From positions 1 through 10,595 of the forward strand of contig CAZTCB010000039.1 of assembly GCA_964612455.1 (NCBI GenBank): a stretch of DNA of 10,595 nt. The letters are read 5' to 3'. This stretch comes from SFEB01 sp964612455 (GTDB taxonomy: Bacteria; Bacillota; Clostridia; Christensenellales; CAG-314). Positions 1 through 6,005 of this stretch are shown one piece after another; the stretch's first letter is position 1, and each line of letters starts with the position of its first letter. Below the pieces are notes generated by a model. That model saw nothing but the letters and a program-made list of their open reading frames with translations, did not search any database and was not told the origin of the DNA. The position numbers and the translations under genes were made by a program.

Positions 1-7
1 TTGCCAT
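1..7 (-). CDS. First codons of a putative transposase (runs off the left edge)
   Basis: The minus strand shows ATG GCA A at 7-1, ten bases downstream of AGGAGG (complement of 18-23), inside the probable insertion-sequence end. In IS3-type elements the small helix-turn-helix orfA starts at this position relative to the terminal repeat. Only two full codons (Met-Ala) are visible, so identity rests entirely on context. Confidence 0.3.
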
Positions 8-10
8 AAA

Positions 11-51
11 AAATGCACCTCCTAAAAGTGTCTAACTTTTGGGGTGCATTT
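11..51. repeat. Inverted repeat pairing the IS ribosome binding site
   Basis: Arms AAATGCACC (11-19) and GGTGCATTT (43-51) pair. The pairing continues through CC/GG (21-22 with 41-42) and AAAAGT/ACTTTT (24-29 with 35-40) around the loop GTCTA. T20 and T23 are bulged. In RNA read from the minus strand, the 3' arm contains AGGAGG, the ribosome binding site of the putative transposase. Confidence 0.7.
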
Positions 52-53
52 CA

Positions 54-403
54 CTTTTTGAGACTTTTTATTTTACAACTCCCGTTTTTCGGCTAAAATG
101 AGACCTTTCGGCGTCTTGCCTTCGGGGTGAGACGTTAGTCTTTCTTTTTCTCAAAAAACCGGACGGACATATCGGCGTAAACGTAGAGTTCGGCGAAGAA
201 GAAGGGCAAGTTTCTCTTAAAGACATAGAAAAGCGAGCAAAAGAGCGTGAGCCTAAAAAGAAAACGGCTTGTATGAGAAGTCGAGAAAAGTACAAATAGC
301 AGGGAATATCGTATTTTTTCGTTAAGAGCGAAATACGTATATGCGCAAGAAAAAGTAGACGGCGCAGGGAAACGAGATTTCTTTTAAAAATAAATAAAAA
401 CGC
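54..403. other. Intergenic stretch without a convincing complete gene
   Basis: Both strands carry open frames here, but none has a ribosome binding site with a sensible start or a recognisable protein family. The only coding-looking piece is a plus-strand frame ending at 299, described separately. The right end (about 385-403) is AT-rich and leads into the promoter of the metal-efflux genes. No terminator or RNA gene is evident. Confidence 0.5.
102..299 (+). pseudogene. Possible 3' remnant of a degraded gene
   Basis: From the stop codon at 99-101 a plus-strand frame is open to TAG at 297-299. Its last 49 codons have a charged, protein-like composition, including GHIGVNVEFGEEEGQ, VSLKDIEKRAKE and a lysine-rich tail ending SREKYK. 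The only ATG (273) would leave nine codons, and no ribosome binding site precedes the frame. It could be the C-terminal end of a gene whose 5' part was lost, possibly with the nearby insertion-sequence end at 53. I do not recognise the family, and chance is a real alternative because the opposite strand is also open here. Confidence 0.2.
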
Positions 404-432
404 TTGACGGACGGCAAGAAACATGTTAACAT
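404..432 (+). promoter_or_regulatory. Promoter of the arsR-P-type ATPase unit
   Basis: TTGACG (404-409, 5 of 6 to the -35 consensus) and TAACAT (427-432, 4 of 6 to the -10 consensus) are separated by exactly 17 bp, with AT-rich sequence upstream. Transcription would start near 439, leaving a leader of about 100 nt before the GTG at 541. The -10 element lies inside the inverted repeat at 428-453. Confidence 0.6.
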
Positions 433-453
433 ATTAGTACATTATAATATGTT
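428..453. promoter_or_regulatory. Probable ArsR-family operator (inverted repeat)
   Basis: Perfect 9-bp arms AACATATTA (428-436) and TAATATGTT (445-453) flank an 8-bp spacer. The repeat covers most of the -10 element and the expected transcription start, so a bound dimer would block polymerase. ArsR/SmtB/CadC proteins bind AT-rich imperfect dyads of this size at their own promoters. A further palindrome, AACATGTT at 420-427, abuts it and may add half-sites. Confidence 0.6.
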
Positions 454-540
454 GATTTGTTTTTTTGCCGTTTTTCTTTTGCGCACGTAGTATCGATATG
501 CCCGAGATAAAACGAGCAAAGGATAAAAAGGAGGTTTATT

Positions 541-906
541 GTGACGGAAACAAAGGTTTGCCCCAATGAGGCGACGCACGAGAGGTTGGTGGAGAAAGCC
601 AGAGAGGTCACGCCTGCGGTCGGGTATATCAATATGATGTGCCAGATATTAAAGTTGTTGGGTGATCCGACGCGGATGAAAATCATTTTTTCGCTACTCA
701 ACGGCGAGATGTGCGTTTTGCATATTGCCGAGGCGGTGGAGGTAAATCAAAGTGCGGTTTCGCAACAACTGCGGTTGCTTAAGGACAACAAGTTAATCAA
801 GAGTCGTCGCGACGGAAAAAATATCTTGTATTCTATTGCCGACGAGCATGTCATAGACATAGTCAATCTTGCGAAAGCGCACGCACACTGCGAGCTTGAA
901 AAATAG
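541..906 (+). CDS. ArsR/SmtB-family metal-sensing repressor, CadC-like
   Basis: This is a predicted winged-helix repressor that releases DNA when it binds a metal ion. It probably controls its own promoter and the downstream efflux ATPase. The GTG start is set by GGAGGT (530-535) five bases upstream. The protein has 121 residues, normal for the family. GDPTRMKII and the recognition helix NQSAVSQQLRLL (69-80) are typical, followed by the wing RRDGKNILYSI. Metal ligands align with CadC numbering without gaps. C7 and C58 match half of the four-cysteine Cd/Pb site, while positions 11 and 60 are Ala and Leu. The helix-5 zinc-site residues D101, H103 and H114 are present, with C117 where CadC and SmtB have Glu. 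Neighbouring H116 and E118 could also help. The metal is therefore uncertain, with zinc or cadmium most likely. Family assignment is secure. Confidence 0.93.
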   Translation: MTETKVCPNEATHERLVEKAREVTPAVGYINMMCQILKLLGDPTRMKIIFSLLNGEMCVLHIAEAVEVNQSAVSQQLRLLKDNKLIKSRRDGKNILYSIADEHVIDIVNLAKAHAHCELEK

Positions 907-959
907 CAAAAAAGGCATAAAAAAGCGCGAAAACGCTTAAAAAATACAAGAGGTTTCTT

Positions 960-3020
960 ATGAAAAAAACGATAAAAATAGAGGGGCTGGATTGCGCGTC
1001 CTGCGCGGCGGGACTTGAAAAAATGATATCGGATATAAAAGGGGTTTCGTCCTGTTCGGTCAATTTCAGCCTGCAACGCGTGATTGTAGAGTACTCGGAC
1101 GCTAAAGTGCTTGACGACGTAAAGTCGACGATTTTGTTGTTTGACGACGTAAAAATAATAGAGGGCGACGCAGACCGCGACGCCGTAAAAAAGCAACGTC
1201 TGCACGAGGTTTTGCGTATAGGCATATCGGCGGTTTTGTTGGTGGCGGCAATGATTTTGTCCTCAATCGCGGCAGACGGGTGGTTGGTATGGGTAAAATA
1301 CGCTTTGTTTGCGGCGGCGTATCTGACCGTCGGGTTGCCCGTGTTGATAACGGCGGTAAAAAACCTTTTTGGCAAAAATCCGTTTAACGAAAACTTTTTG
1401 ATGTCGATAGCGTCGATAGGGGCGTTTATACTCGGTGAGTTTTTTGAAGGTGTAATGGTAATGCTCCTGTACTCACTCGGCGAATTGCTGCAAAGCATAG
1501 CCGTCGGGCAGTCGCGTCGGTCGATAAGCGAGCTTGTGAGTATACGTAGCGAAACAGCCACGGTACTCGTCAGCGAGTATCAGGTGGTTGTTCCTCCCGA
1601 AAAACTCAACGTCGGCGACGTCGTCCTCGTAAAGGTAGGAGAAAAAATACCGGTAGACGGGGTGGTCGTTGAGGGAAAAACCGAACTCGATACCAAATCT
1701 TTGACGGGAGAATTTAAGTTTAGGCCGGTCAAGGAGGGCGACGAGGTTTTGTCCGGGTGCATCAATATGGTCGGCACGATAAAGGTAAAGACAACGCGCA
1801 AATACGTCGACAGCGCCGTCGCCAAAATAATGGAAATGGTTGAAAACGCTTCGGACAAAAAGTCCGATACCGAAAAAACGGTGACGGTATTTGCGAGGAT
1901 TTATACACCCGTCGTGTGTATTGCTGCGTTGTTGGTGGCGTTTGGAGTCCCGACGCTCGTGTGGGCGTTCGGGGGAGAGTTCGAGCTTGCGTCATGGGTG
2001 CGCCGCGCGTTGGTTTTGTTGGTTATTTCTTGCCCGTGTGCTATCGTTATTTCTATCCCGTTGACCTATTTTTGCGCAATAGGCAGTGCGGCAAAACAAG
2101 GTATACTCGTTAAAGGCGCGACTTTTTTGGACGCATTGGCAAAGACTCGCGTAGCGGCTTTCGATAAAACGGGGACGTTGACAAAAGGCGAATTTTCTAT
2201 CGTAAAGACGGAGGGCGACGGTGTAGTCGATTATATCGCCGCGGCGGAAAAAGGCTCCGCGCACCCTATCGCAAAGCCTTTTGCGTTAATAGATACCAAG
2301 CTTGTCGCAACCGACGTGACTGAGGTCGCGGGCAAGGGTTTGAGTTGCACTATCGACGGTAAACGGGTGCTGGTTGGCAATTACAGATTGTTGCATGACG
2401 AAGGCGTGGAGTGCGAAAAACAAGCAACCAACGGTACCGTTGTTTACGTGGCGACAGATGGCAAATACGTCGGATTTGCAGAGTTGGACGATACGGTCAA
2501 AGAGGACGCGAGCGCGGCGATAACCGATATCAAGGCGGCAGGCGTCGACAGGGCGGTTCTCGTCACGGGGGACAACGAAACGGGCGCGCAAAGGATTGTC
2601 AACGAAATCGGTTGTATCGACGAGGTGCATTGCGACGTCATGCCCGAACGAAAAGTAGAAATAATACAAGAACTAAAAAAAGACGGTTGCGTGCTTTACG
2701 TGGGGGACGGAATCAACGATACGCCCGTCATGACTGTTGCGGATTGTGCCGTATCGATGGGAAAACTCGGTTCCGCCGCCGCCATAGAGGCGTCGGACGT
2801 GGTTTTACCGTCGGACAATTTAAAAGCCGTGCCTAAAGCGATAAAGATTGCAAAAAAGACCAGAGCGCGCGTGATAGAAAATCTCACGTTTGCCATCGTT
2901 GCAAAAGTCGCGTTTATGGTCCTCGGTATAATGGACGCGCTGCCTATGTGGCTGGCCGTTATTGCGGACGTAGGGGTAATGCTGTTGACCGTTTTAAACG
3001 CAACCCGTGTGTCGAAATAG
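960..3020 (+). CDS. cadA: P1B-type heavy-metal exporting ATPase (Zn/Cd/Pb type)
   Basis: This is a membrane pump that uses ATP to export soft divalent metals (Zn2+, Cd2+, Pb2+) from the cytoplasm. The 686-residue protein has the full domain order: an N-terminal metal-binding domain with GLDCASC (9-15, ligands C12 and C15), about eight membrane segments, the actuator loop TGE (249-251), the transport-site CPC (358-360) in SCPCAIVIS, the phosphorylation motif DKTGTLT (D402), the HP motif (435-436), GDGIND (582-587) and a final-helix D670. CPC with a conserved late Asp fits the ZntA/CadA group rather than copper pumps. The start follows AGAGGT (949-954). It lies 53 bp after the repressor gene with no terminator between, so the two are probably co-transcribed and metal-induced. 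Position 252 is Phe where the family usually has Ser. The cadA/zntA name is by subgroup; the exact metal is not proven. Confidence 0.93.
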   Translation: MKKTIKIEGLDCASCAAGLEKMISDIKGVSSCSVNFSLQRVIVEYSDAKVLDDVKSTILLFDDVKIIEGDADRDAVKKQRLHEVLRIGISAVLLVAAMILSSIAADGWLVWVKYALFAAAYLTVGLPVLITAVKNLFGKNPFNENFLMSIASIGAFILGEFFEGVMVMLLYSLGELLQSIAVGQSRRSISELVSIRSETATVLVSEYQVVVPPEKLNVGDVVLVKVGEKIPVDGVVVEGKTELDTKSLTGEFKFRPVKEGDEVLSGCINMVGTIKVKTTRKYVDSAVAKIMEMVENASDKKSDTEKTVTVFARIYTPVVCIAALLVAFGVPTLVWAFGGEFELASWVRRALVLLVISCPCAIVISIPLTYFCAIGSAAKQGILVKGATFLDALAKTRVAAFDKTGTLTKGEFSIVKTEGDGVVDYIAAAEKGSAHPIAKPFALIDTKLVATDVTEVAGKGLSCTIDGKRVLVGNYRLLHDEGVECEKQATNGTVVYVATDGKYVGFAELDDTVKEDASAAITDIKAAGVDRAVLVTGDNETGAQRIVNEIGCIDEVHCDVMPERKVEIIQELKKDGCVLYVGDGINDTPVMTVADCAVSMGKLGSAAAIEASDVVLPSDNLKAVPKAIKIAKKTRARVIENLTFAIVAKVAFMVLGIMDALPMWLAVIADVGVMLLTVLNATRVSK

Positions 3021-3034
3021 AATTAAATACCGTA

Positions 3035-3068
3035 AAAAAATCCGTTGACGTTTGTCAACGGATTTTTT
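3035..3068. terminator. Bidirectional intrinsic terminator between the ATPase and pntB
   Basis: A perfect hairpin pairs AAAAAATCCGTTGAC (3035-3049) with GTCAACGGATTTTTT (3054-3068) around a GTTT loop. Each strand shows a GC-containing stem followed by a U run of six or more. It sits 14 bp past the ATPase stop and 13 bp past the pntB stop, so it can end both convergent transcripts. Confidence 0.92.
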
Positions 3069-3081
3069 GTTTGTTTCGGAT

Positions 3082-4590
3082 TTATTTATCCATATCTGCG
3101 ATAAACTTGGCTAAGGTTTCCTGAGCGTTGCCGAGATAGNNNNNNNNNNNNNNNNNNNNNNNNNNNNNNNNNNNNNNNNNNNNNNNNNNNNNNNNNNNNN
3201 NNNNNNNNNNNNNNNNNNNNNNNNNNNNNNNNNNNNNNNCGTATCCCGGAACGATTATTACCTCTTTGGCGGATTTGAGCTGCGCCGCGTAGTTGACTTT
3301 GACGTTGGCGGGCTTTTTCTCCTTTGCGAGTGCGGACGTTTCCGTCTTTTTCTCTGCCGGTTTAGCAGGTGCGGCAGAAGTACCGAGGAGAATGGCGCCG
3401 AGCTTGCGGTTCATCGCCTTGCACATGATTTGAGTGAGGAGCAATCCGCTTGCGCCGACGATACCGCCGACGGCAACCAACAACAAGTCGTTGATGGCAA
3501 GACCTGCGATTGCGCCCGCTACGCCGCTGAGGCTGTTGAGCAAAGAAATCGTAATGGGCATATCCGCGCCGCCTACTCTGATTGCAAATACGAAACCGAA
3601 GAAAGAGGCAAACAGCGTCACGAGAGCGATAAAGAAACCGATTGTTTCTTCAACGCCCATCGCCATAGTTATGCAATAACCCGCGATGCCGGCAAGAGTC
3701 ATGACGAGACAGAACATGGTCAAAAATTGATGACCTTTGTAGACGATGGATTTTTGAGGCAAAATCTTATGGAGTTTGCCCGCCGCAACGAGACTGCCGA
3801 GTAAAGTAATCATGCCGACGGCGAGAGCCACGGAAGACGTGATGGTCGAAAACACGTCAAAACCGCTGCCGACGCCCGCCATTGCAAACGCGCCGACGAT
3901 TGCGCTTGCCGCGCCGCCGAGACCGTTGAGCAATGCGACCATTTGGGGCATTTGTATCATTTTTACTTTAAGGGCGATGTACAATCCGACGACGGTGCCG
4001 AGAGCGAGACCGAGATAGATGGTCCAGTCGGCGGCGATGTCGTTGTTTACGATGGTGAGCGCGATTGCCAGCAACATACAGACAGCGCTGACGCGGTTGC
4101 CTATTTTGCTGATAGCGACCTTACTCATCATGGCAATGCCTATCAAAACGCCGAGAGTCAGGAGTATAGACAAGCCGAGATAAAACCATTCGCCGTTTTC
4201 GTTGCCCGTCATCATGACCATGAGGACTATTACGGCAATCGCGCCGATTGCGGTCAAGAGGTAATAAAGAGTTTGTTTGGGGGCTCTTTTTTTGGCGATC
4301 ATGCCGAGCATTTTGTCCGTTACGACAAAACCGCCTACGACGTTGACCATAGCAAGGGCAATGGCGACGACGCCGAGAGTGGCGGAAAGCACGACGTGTT
4401 CTTTAAACAAAACCGCGCAAGCGGTAAGGGCACCGAGTACCGTTACGCCCGACAGAGCGTTCATACCGGACATGAGGGGCGTGTGGAGCAGTGGCGGCAC
4501 TTTGTTGATGAGAAGATATCCGACAAAGGTCGCGACGACGAAAACGCCCAACAATATCAATTGATAATAGATCGTTTCTAATCCGAACAT
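3082..4590 (-). CDS. pntB: Proton-translocating NAD(P) transhydrogenase, fused dIIa-dIIb-dIII subunit (interrupted by assembly gap)
   Basis: This is the membrane and NADP(H)-binding part of the transhydrogenase, which couples proton entry to hydride transfer from NADH to NADP+. Residues 1-100 match domain IIa, usually the C-terminus of E. coli PntA or a separate PntAB: LLHTPLMSGMNALSG with H36, and VVGGFVVTDKMLGM. Residues 105-400 match domain IIb, including MPQMVALLNGLGG, RVGGADMPITISLLNSLSG and QIMCKAMNRKLG. An Ala/Pro/Lys-rich linker (about 404-438) leads to VIIVPGY (444-450), the start of domain III. Then 100 Ns intervene, and YLGNAQETLAKFIADMDK resumes as the normal C-terminus. By comparison with E. 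coli PntB about 130-150 residues are missing, so the true gap is nearer 0.4 kb and the apparent frame continuity is meaningless. It is downstream of pntAA on the same strand. The start has AAGGA upstream. Confidence 0.92.
   Translation of the reverse strand: MFGLETIYYQLILLGVFVVATFVGYLLINKVPPLLHTPLMSGMNALSGVTVLGALTACAVLFKEHVVLSATLGVVAIALAMVNVVGGFVVTDKMLGMIAKKRAPKQTLYYLLTAIGAIAVIVLMVMMTGNENGEWFYLGLSILLTLGVLIGIAMMSKVAISKIGNRVSAVCMLLAIALTIVNNDIAADWTIYLGLALGTVVGLYIALKVKMIQMPQMVALLNGLGGAASAIVGAFAMAGVGSGFDVFSTITSSVALAVGMITLLGSLVAAGKLHKILPQKSIVYKGHQFLTMFCLVMTLAGIAGYCITMAMGVEETIGFFIALVTLFASFFGFVFAIRVGGADMPITISLLNSLSGVAGAIAGLAINDLLLVAVGGIVGASGLLLTQIMCKAMNRKLGAILLGTSAAPAKPAEKKTETSALAKEKKPANVKVNYAAQLKSAKEVIIVPGYXXXXXXXXXXXXXXXXXXXXXXXXXXXXXXXXXXYLGNAQETLAKFIADMDK
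3140..3239. other. Assembly gap (100 Ns) inside pntB
   Basis: There are exactly 100 Ns, the usual placeholder for a scaffold join of unknown length. The flanking protein sequence shows both sides belong to the same PntB domain III, so the join is correct but the missing sequence is probably about four times longer. The gap removes the GxGxxA nucleotide-binding loop and most NADP(H) contacts. Confidence 0.97.
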
Positions 4591-4620
4591 AGTGATTTTT
4601 CCTTCTTTTTATTGAGTTTT

Positions 4621-4682
4621 GTTGACTTGATTTTTTTTCGTCAACCTAAATTTTCTCCCACTTGAAAGCAGGTGGGAGAAAA
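4621..4682. promoter_or_regulatory. Two hairpins in the pntAA-pntB spacer
   Basis: In the 143-bp spacer, TTTTCTCCCACTT (4651-4663) pairs with AGGTGGGAGAAAA (4670-4682) across a 6-nt loop with one G-U pair. GTTGAC (4621-4626) pairs with GTCAAC (4640-4645). In the direction of transcription (minus strand) neither stem is followed by a clear U run, so they do not look like a standard terminator. They may stabilise one of the two mRNA parts or tune relative expression; this is inference. Confidence 0.45.
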
Positions 4683-4733
4683 CTCGAGCCGATTTATATC
4701 GTTTGTATGGTGTTTTTAAGAGTCGGGATTAAA

Positions 4734-5894
4734 TTAAAGTCCCATAGCCTCTCTTGCGCCTTTGTGAACGACTTTGCCTTCGTAAGTGACCAAAATGCCT
4801 TGTACGATTTCGTCGTTCATATCCATAGCGATCTTGCCGTCTTTGGAAAGGAACTTGAGGAGGTTGTAGATGTTGTTGGCAAACAACCAGGTAGAAGAAG
4901 TGGGGAGTTGACCGGGGATGTTTTTGATACCCTCGATGACTACGCCGTGTTTGACTTCTCTCTTGCCTGCGGGGGTGATAGCGCAGTTGCCGCCTTGGTC
5001 GATAGAAATGTCGACGATAGCGGAGCCGGGCTTCATGGATTTAACCATGTCTTCCGTCAGGAGGGTAGGAGCGAGTTGACCTTGGAGCAAAGCGGAGCAG
5101 AAGATGATGTCTGCATTTTTAACGGCTTCCGCTATGTTGGCGCGTTCTTTCTTTAACCATTCTTCGGGGAGCTTCATGGCGTGTTTGCCGTCGGGAGCGA
5201 CTGCGATTTCTTTAGGTACGCCGGTTTCGACGATTTTCGCACCGAGAGAAGCGGCTTGCTCGTTAGCCTCGGGGCGGATATCTGCGGAGTAAACCACTGC
5301 GCCGATTGATTTGGCGGTAGCTACCGCGCGCAAACCTGCAACGCCCGTACCGATGACGAATACGTTGGAGGGCTTGATGACGCCGACTGCCGAACCGATA
5401 AGGGGCATAAACTTGGGTATATCGCTTGCGCCCATGAGCATGCCTTTATAACCCGCGCAGGTGCTCATCGAGGACAACGCGTCCATGGATTGAGCGCGGC
5501 TGATACGGGGAACGCCGTCGAGGGTAAGACCGATAACGCCCTTTGCTGCCATGTTTTTGACCATTTCGTGGTTGACGGGAGCTGCGGGGTGGATAAAGGT
5601 AATAATGTATTGACCTTTGTGCATCATGTCGATTTCATGCTTGCCCTTGTTTTCGTTAAACAGAGGTTCTTTAACCTTGAGGATAACGTCGGACTTTGCG
5701 AAAATTTCTTCGCAATCGGCAACCATCTTTGCGCCTGCCGCCGCGTAATCTGCGTCGGGGAAGAAAGAGCCCGCGCCTGCGCCGTTTTCGACGAGGACGA
5801 CGTTGCCGTCCGCCACCATCTTTTTGACGGTTTCGGGGGTTGCGGATACACGAGCTTCGTCGTGCATGATTTCTTTAGGGATACCAATGATCAT
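4734..5894 (-). CDS. pntAA: NAD(P) transhydrogenase subunit alpha, domain I only
   Basis: This is the soluble NAD(H)-binding subunit of proton-translocating transhydrogenase. It works with the membrane/NADP(H) protein encoded next to it. The chosen ATG (5892-5894) gives 386 residues beginning MIIGIPKEI, the canonical domain I start, and is preceded by AGGAGG nine bases upstream; an in-frame ATG 63 bases further up would add an unsupported Asn/Lys-rich tail. RISRAQSMDALSS (130-142) supplies R130, Q135, D138 and S141, equivalent to R127, Q132, D135 and S138 in the Rhodospirillum rubrum protein. The Rossmann motif GTGVAG (182-187) is followed by Asp205, consistent with NAD(H) preference. SFFPDADY, DISIDQGGNCAITP and LFANNIYNLLK are also typical. 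There are no membrane helices at the end, unlike E. coli PntA; that segment is at the start of pntB here. The lrp gene lies 111 bp upstream. Confidence 0.95.
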   Translation of the reverse strand: MIIGIPKEIMHDEARVSATPETVKKMVADGNVVLVENGAGAGSFFPDADYAAAGAKMVADCEEIFAKSDVILKVKEPLFNENKGKHEIDMMHKGQYIITFIHPAAPVNHEMVKNMAAKGVIGLTLDGVPRISRAQSMDALSSMSTCAGYKGMLMGASDIPKFMPLIGSAVGVIKPSNVFVIGTGVAGLRAVATAKSIGAVVYSADIRPEANEQAASLGAKIVETGVPKEIAVAPDGKHAMKLPEEWLKKERANIAEAVKNADIIFCSALLQGQLAPTLLTEDMVKSMKPGSAIVDISIDQGGNCAITPAGKREVKHGVVIEGIKNIPGQLPTSSTWLFANNIYNLLKFLSKDGKIAMDMNDEIVQGILVTYEGKVVHKGAREAMGL

Positions 5895-5915
5895 AATAGA
5901 TTTCCTCCTGAATGT

Positions 5916-5932
5916 ACGGCAGTTTTTGCCGT
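5916..5932. repeat. Small hairpin in the pntAA leader
   Basis: ACGGCA (5916-5921) and TGCCGT (5927-5932) form a 6-bp stem with a 5-nt loop, ending 7 bp upstream of the AGGAGG of pntAA in its mRNA. It could affect translation or message stability. No U run follows in the pntAA direction. Confidence 0.4.
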
Positions 5933-5945
5933 TATTTTTATTATT

Positions 5946-5974
5946 TTTATATTTCATCGCATTTAAGTTGCGAA
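5946..5974 (-). promoter_or_regulatory. Possible promoter of pntAA
   Basis: On the minus strand TTCGCA (complement of 5969-5974) and TATAAA (complement of 5946-5951) are spaced by 17 bp. The -35 is weak. It lies in the 111-bp gap after lrp, where I see no terminator, so pntAA could be transcribed both from here and by read-through from lrp. Confidence 0.35.
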
Positions 5975-6005
5975 AAAACCGAAATTAACGCCGCCTCTCG
6001 CGCCT

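Larger units (their letters stand above)
1..53 (-). mobile_element. Outer end of an insertion sequence, IS3-like (IS150-type) terminal repeat
   Basis: Read on the minus strand from 53, the sequence starts TGAAATGCACCCCAAAAG and continues TTAGACA. From memory this resembles the terminal repeats of IS150-group IS3 elements, which start with TG and contain a CACCC-AAAAAGTT-GACA core. It is followed by AGGAGG (18-23) and an ATG at 5-7, as expected for the left end of an element whose transposase reads out of the window. Positions 11-29 and 35-51 also form a nearly perfect inverted repeat with two bulged bases and a 5-nt loop. The rest of the element, its other end and any target duplication are not visible, so the family call is by resemblance only. 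Confidence 0.5.

Noticed and set aside
68..424. Minus-strand open frame of 118 codons
   Set aside because: It has no ribosome binding site before its ATG and no family resemblance, and it is antisense to a more protein-like plus-strand stretch.
426..701. Minus-strand open frame over the arsR promoter and start
   Set aside because: It is antisense to a clear repressor gene and its operator, and has no start signal.
923..938. Small hairpin AAGCG/CGCTT between arsR and the ATPase gene
   Set aside because: The stem is only 5 bp and no U run follows, so it is not a terminator; the two genes are probably co-transcribed.
863..1561. Long minus-strand frame of 232 codons opposite the ATPase
   Set aside because: It is a shadow of the P-type ATPase, whose motifs are unambiguous on the plus strand; no ribosome binding site or recognisable domain.
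3943..4581. Plus-strand frame of 212 codons opposite pntB
   Set aside because: The composition (His/Asp/Glu-rich, no hydrophobic core) is that of the antisense of membrane-protein codons; pntB motifs are clear on the other strand.
5490..5966. Plus-strand frame of 158 codons opposite pntAA
   Set aside because: It is a shadow of the transhydrogenase domain I gene with no start signal.
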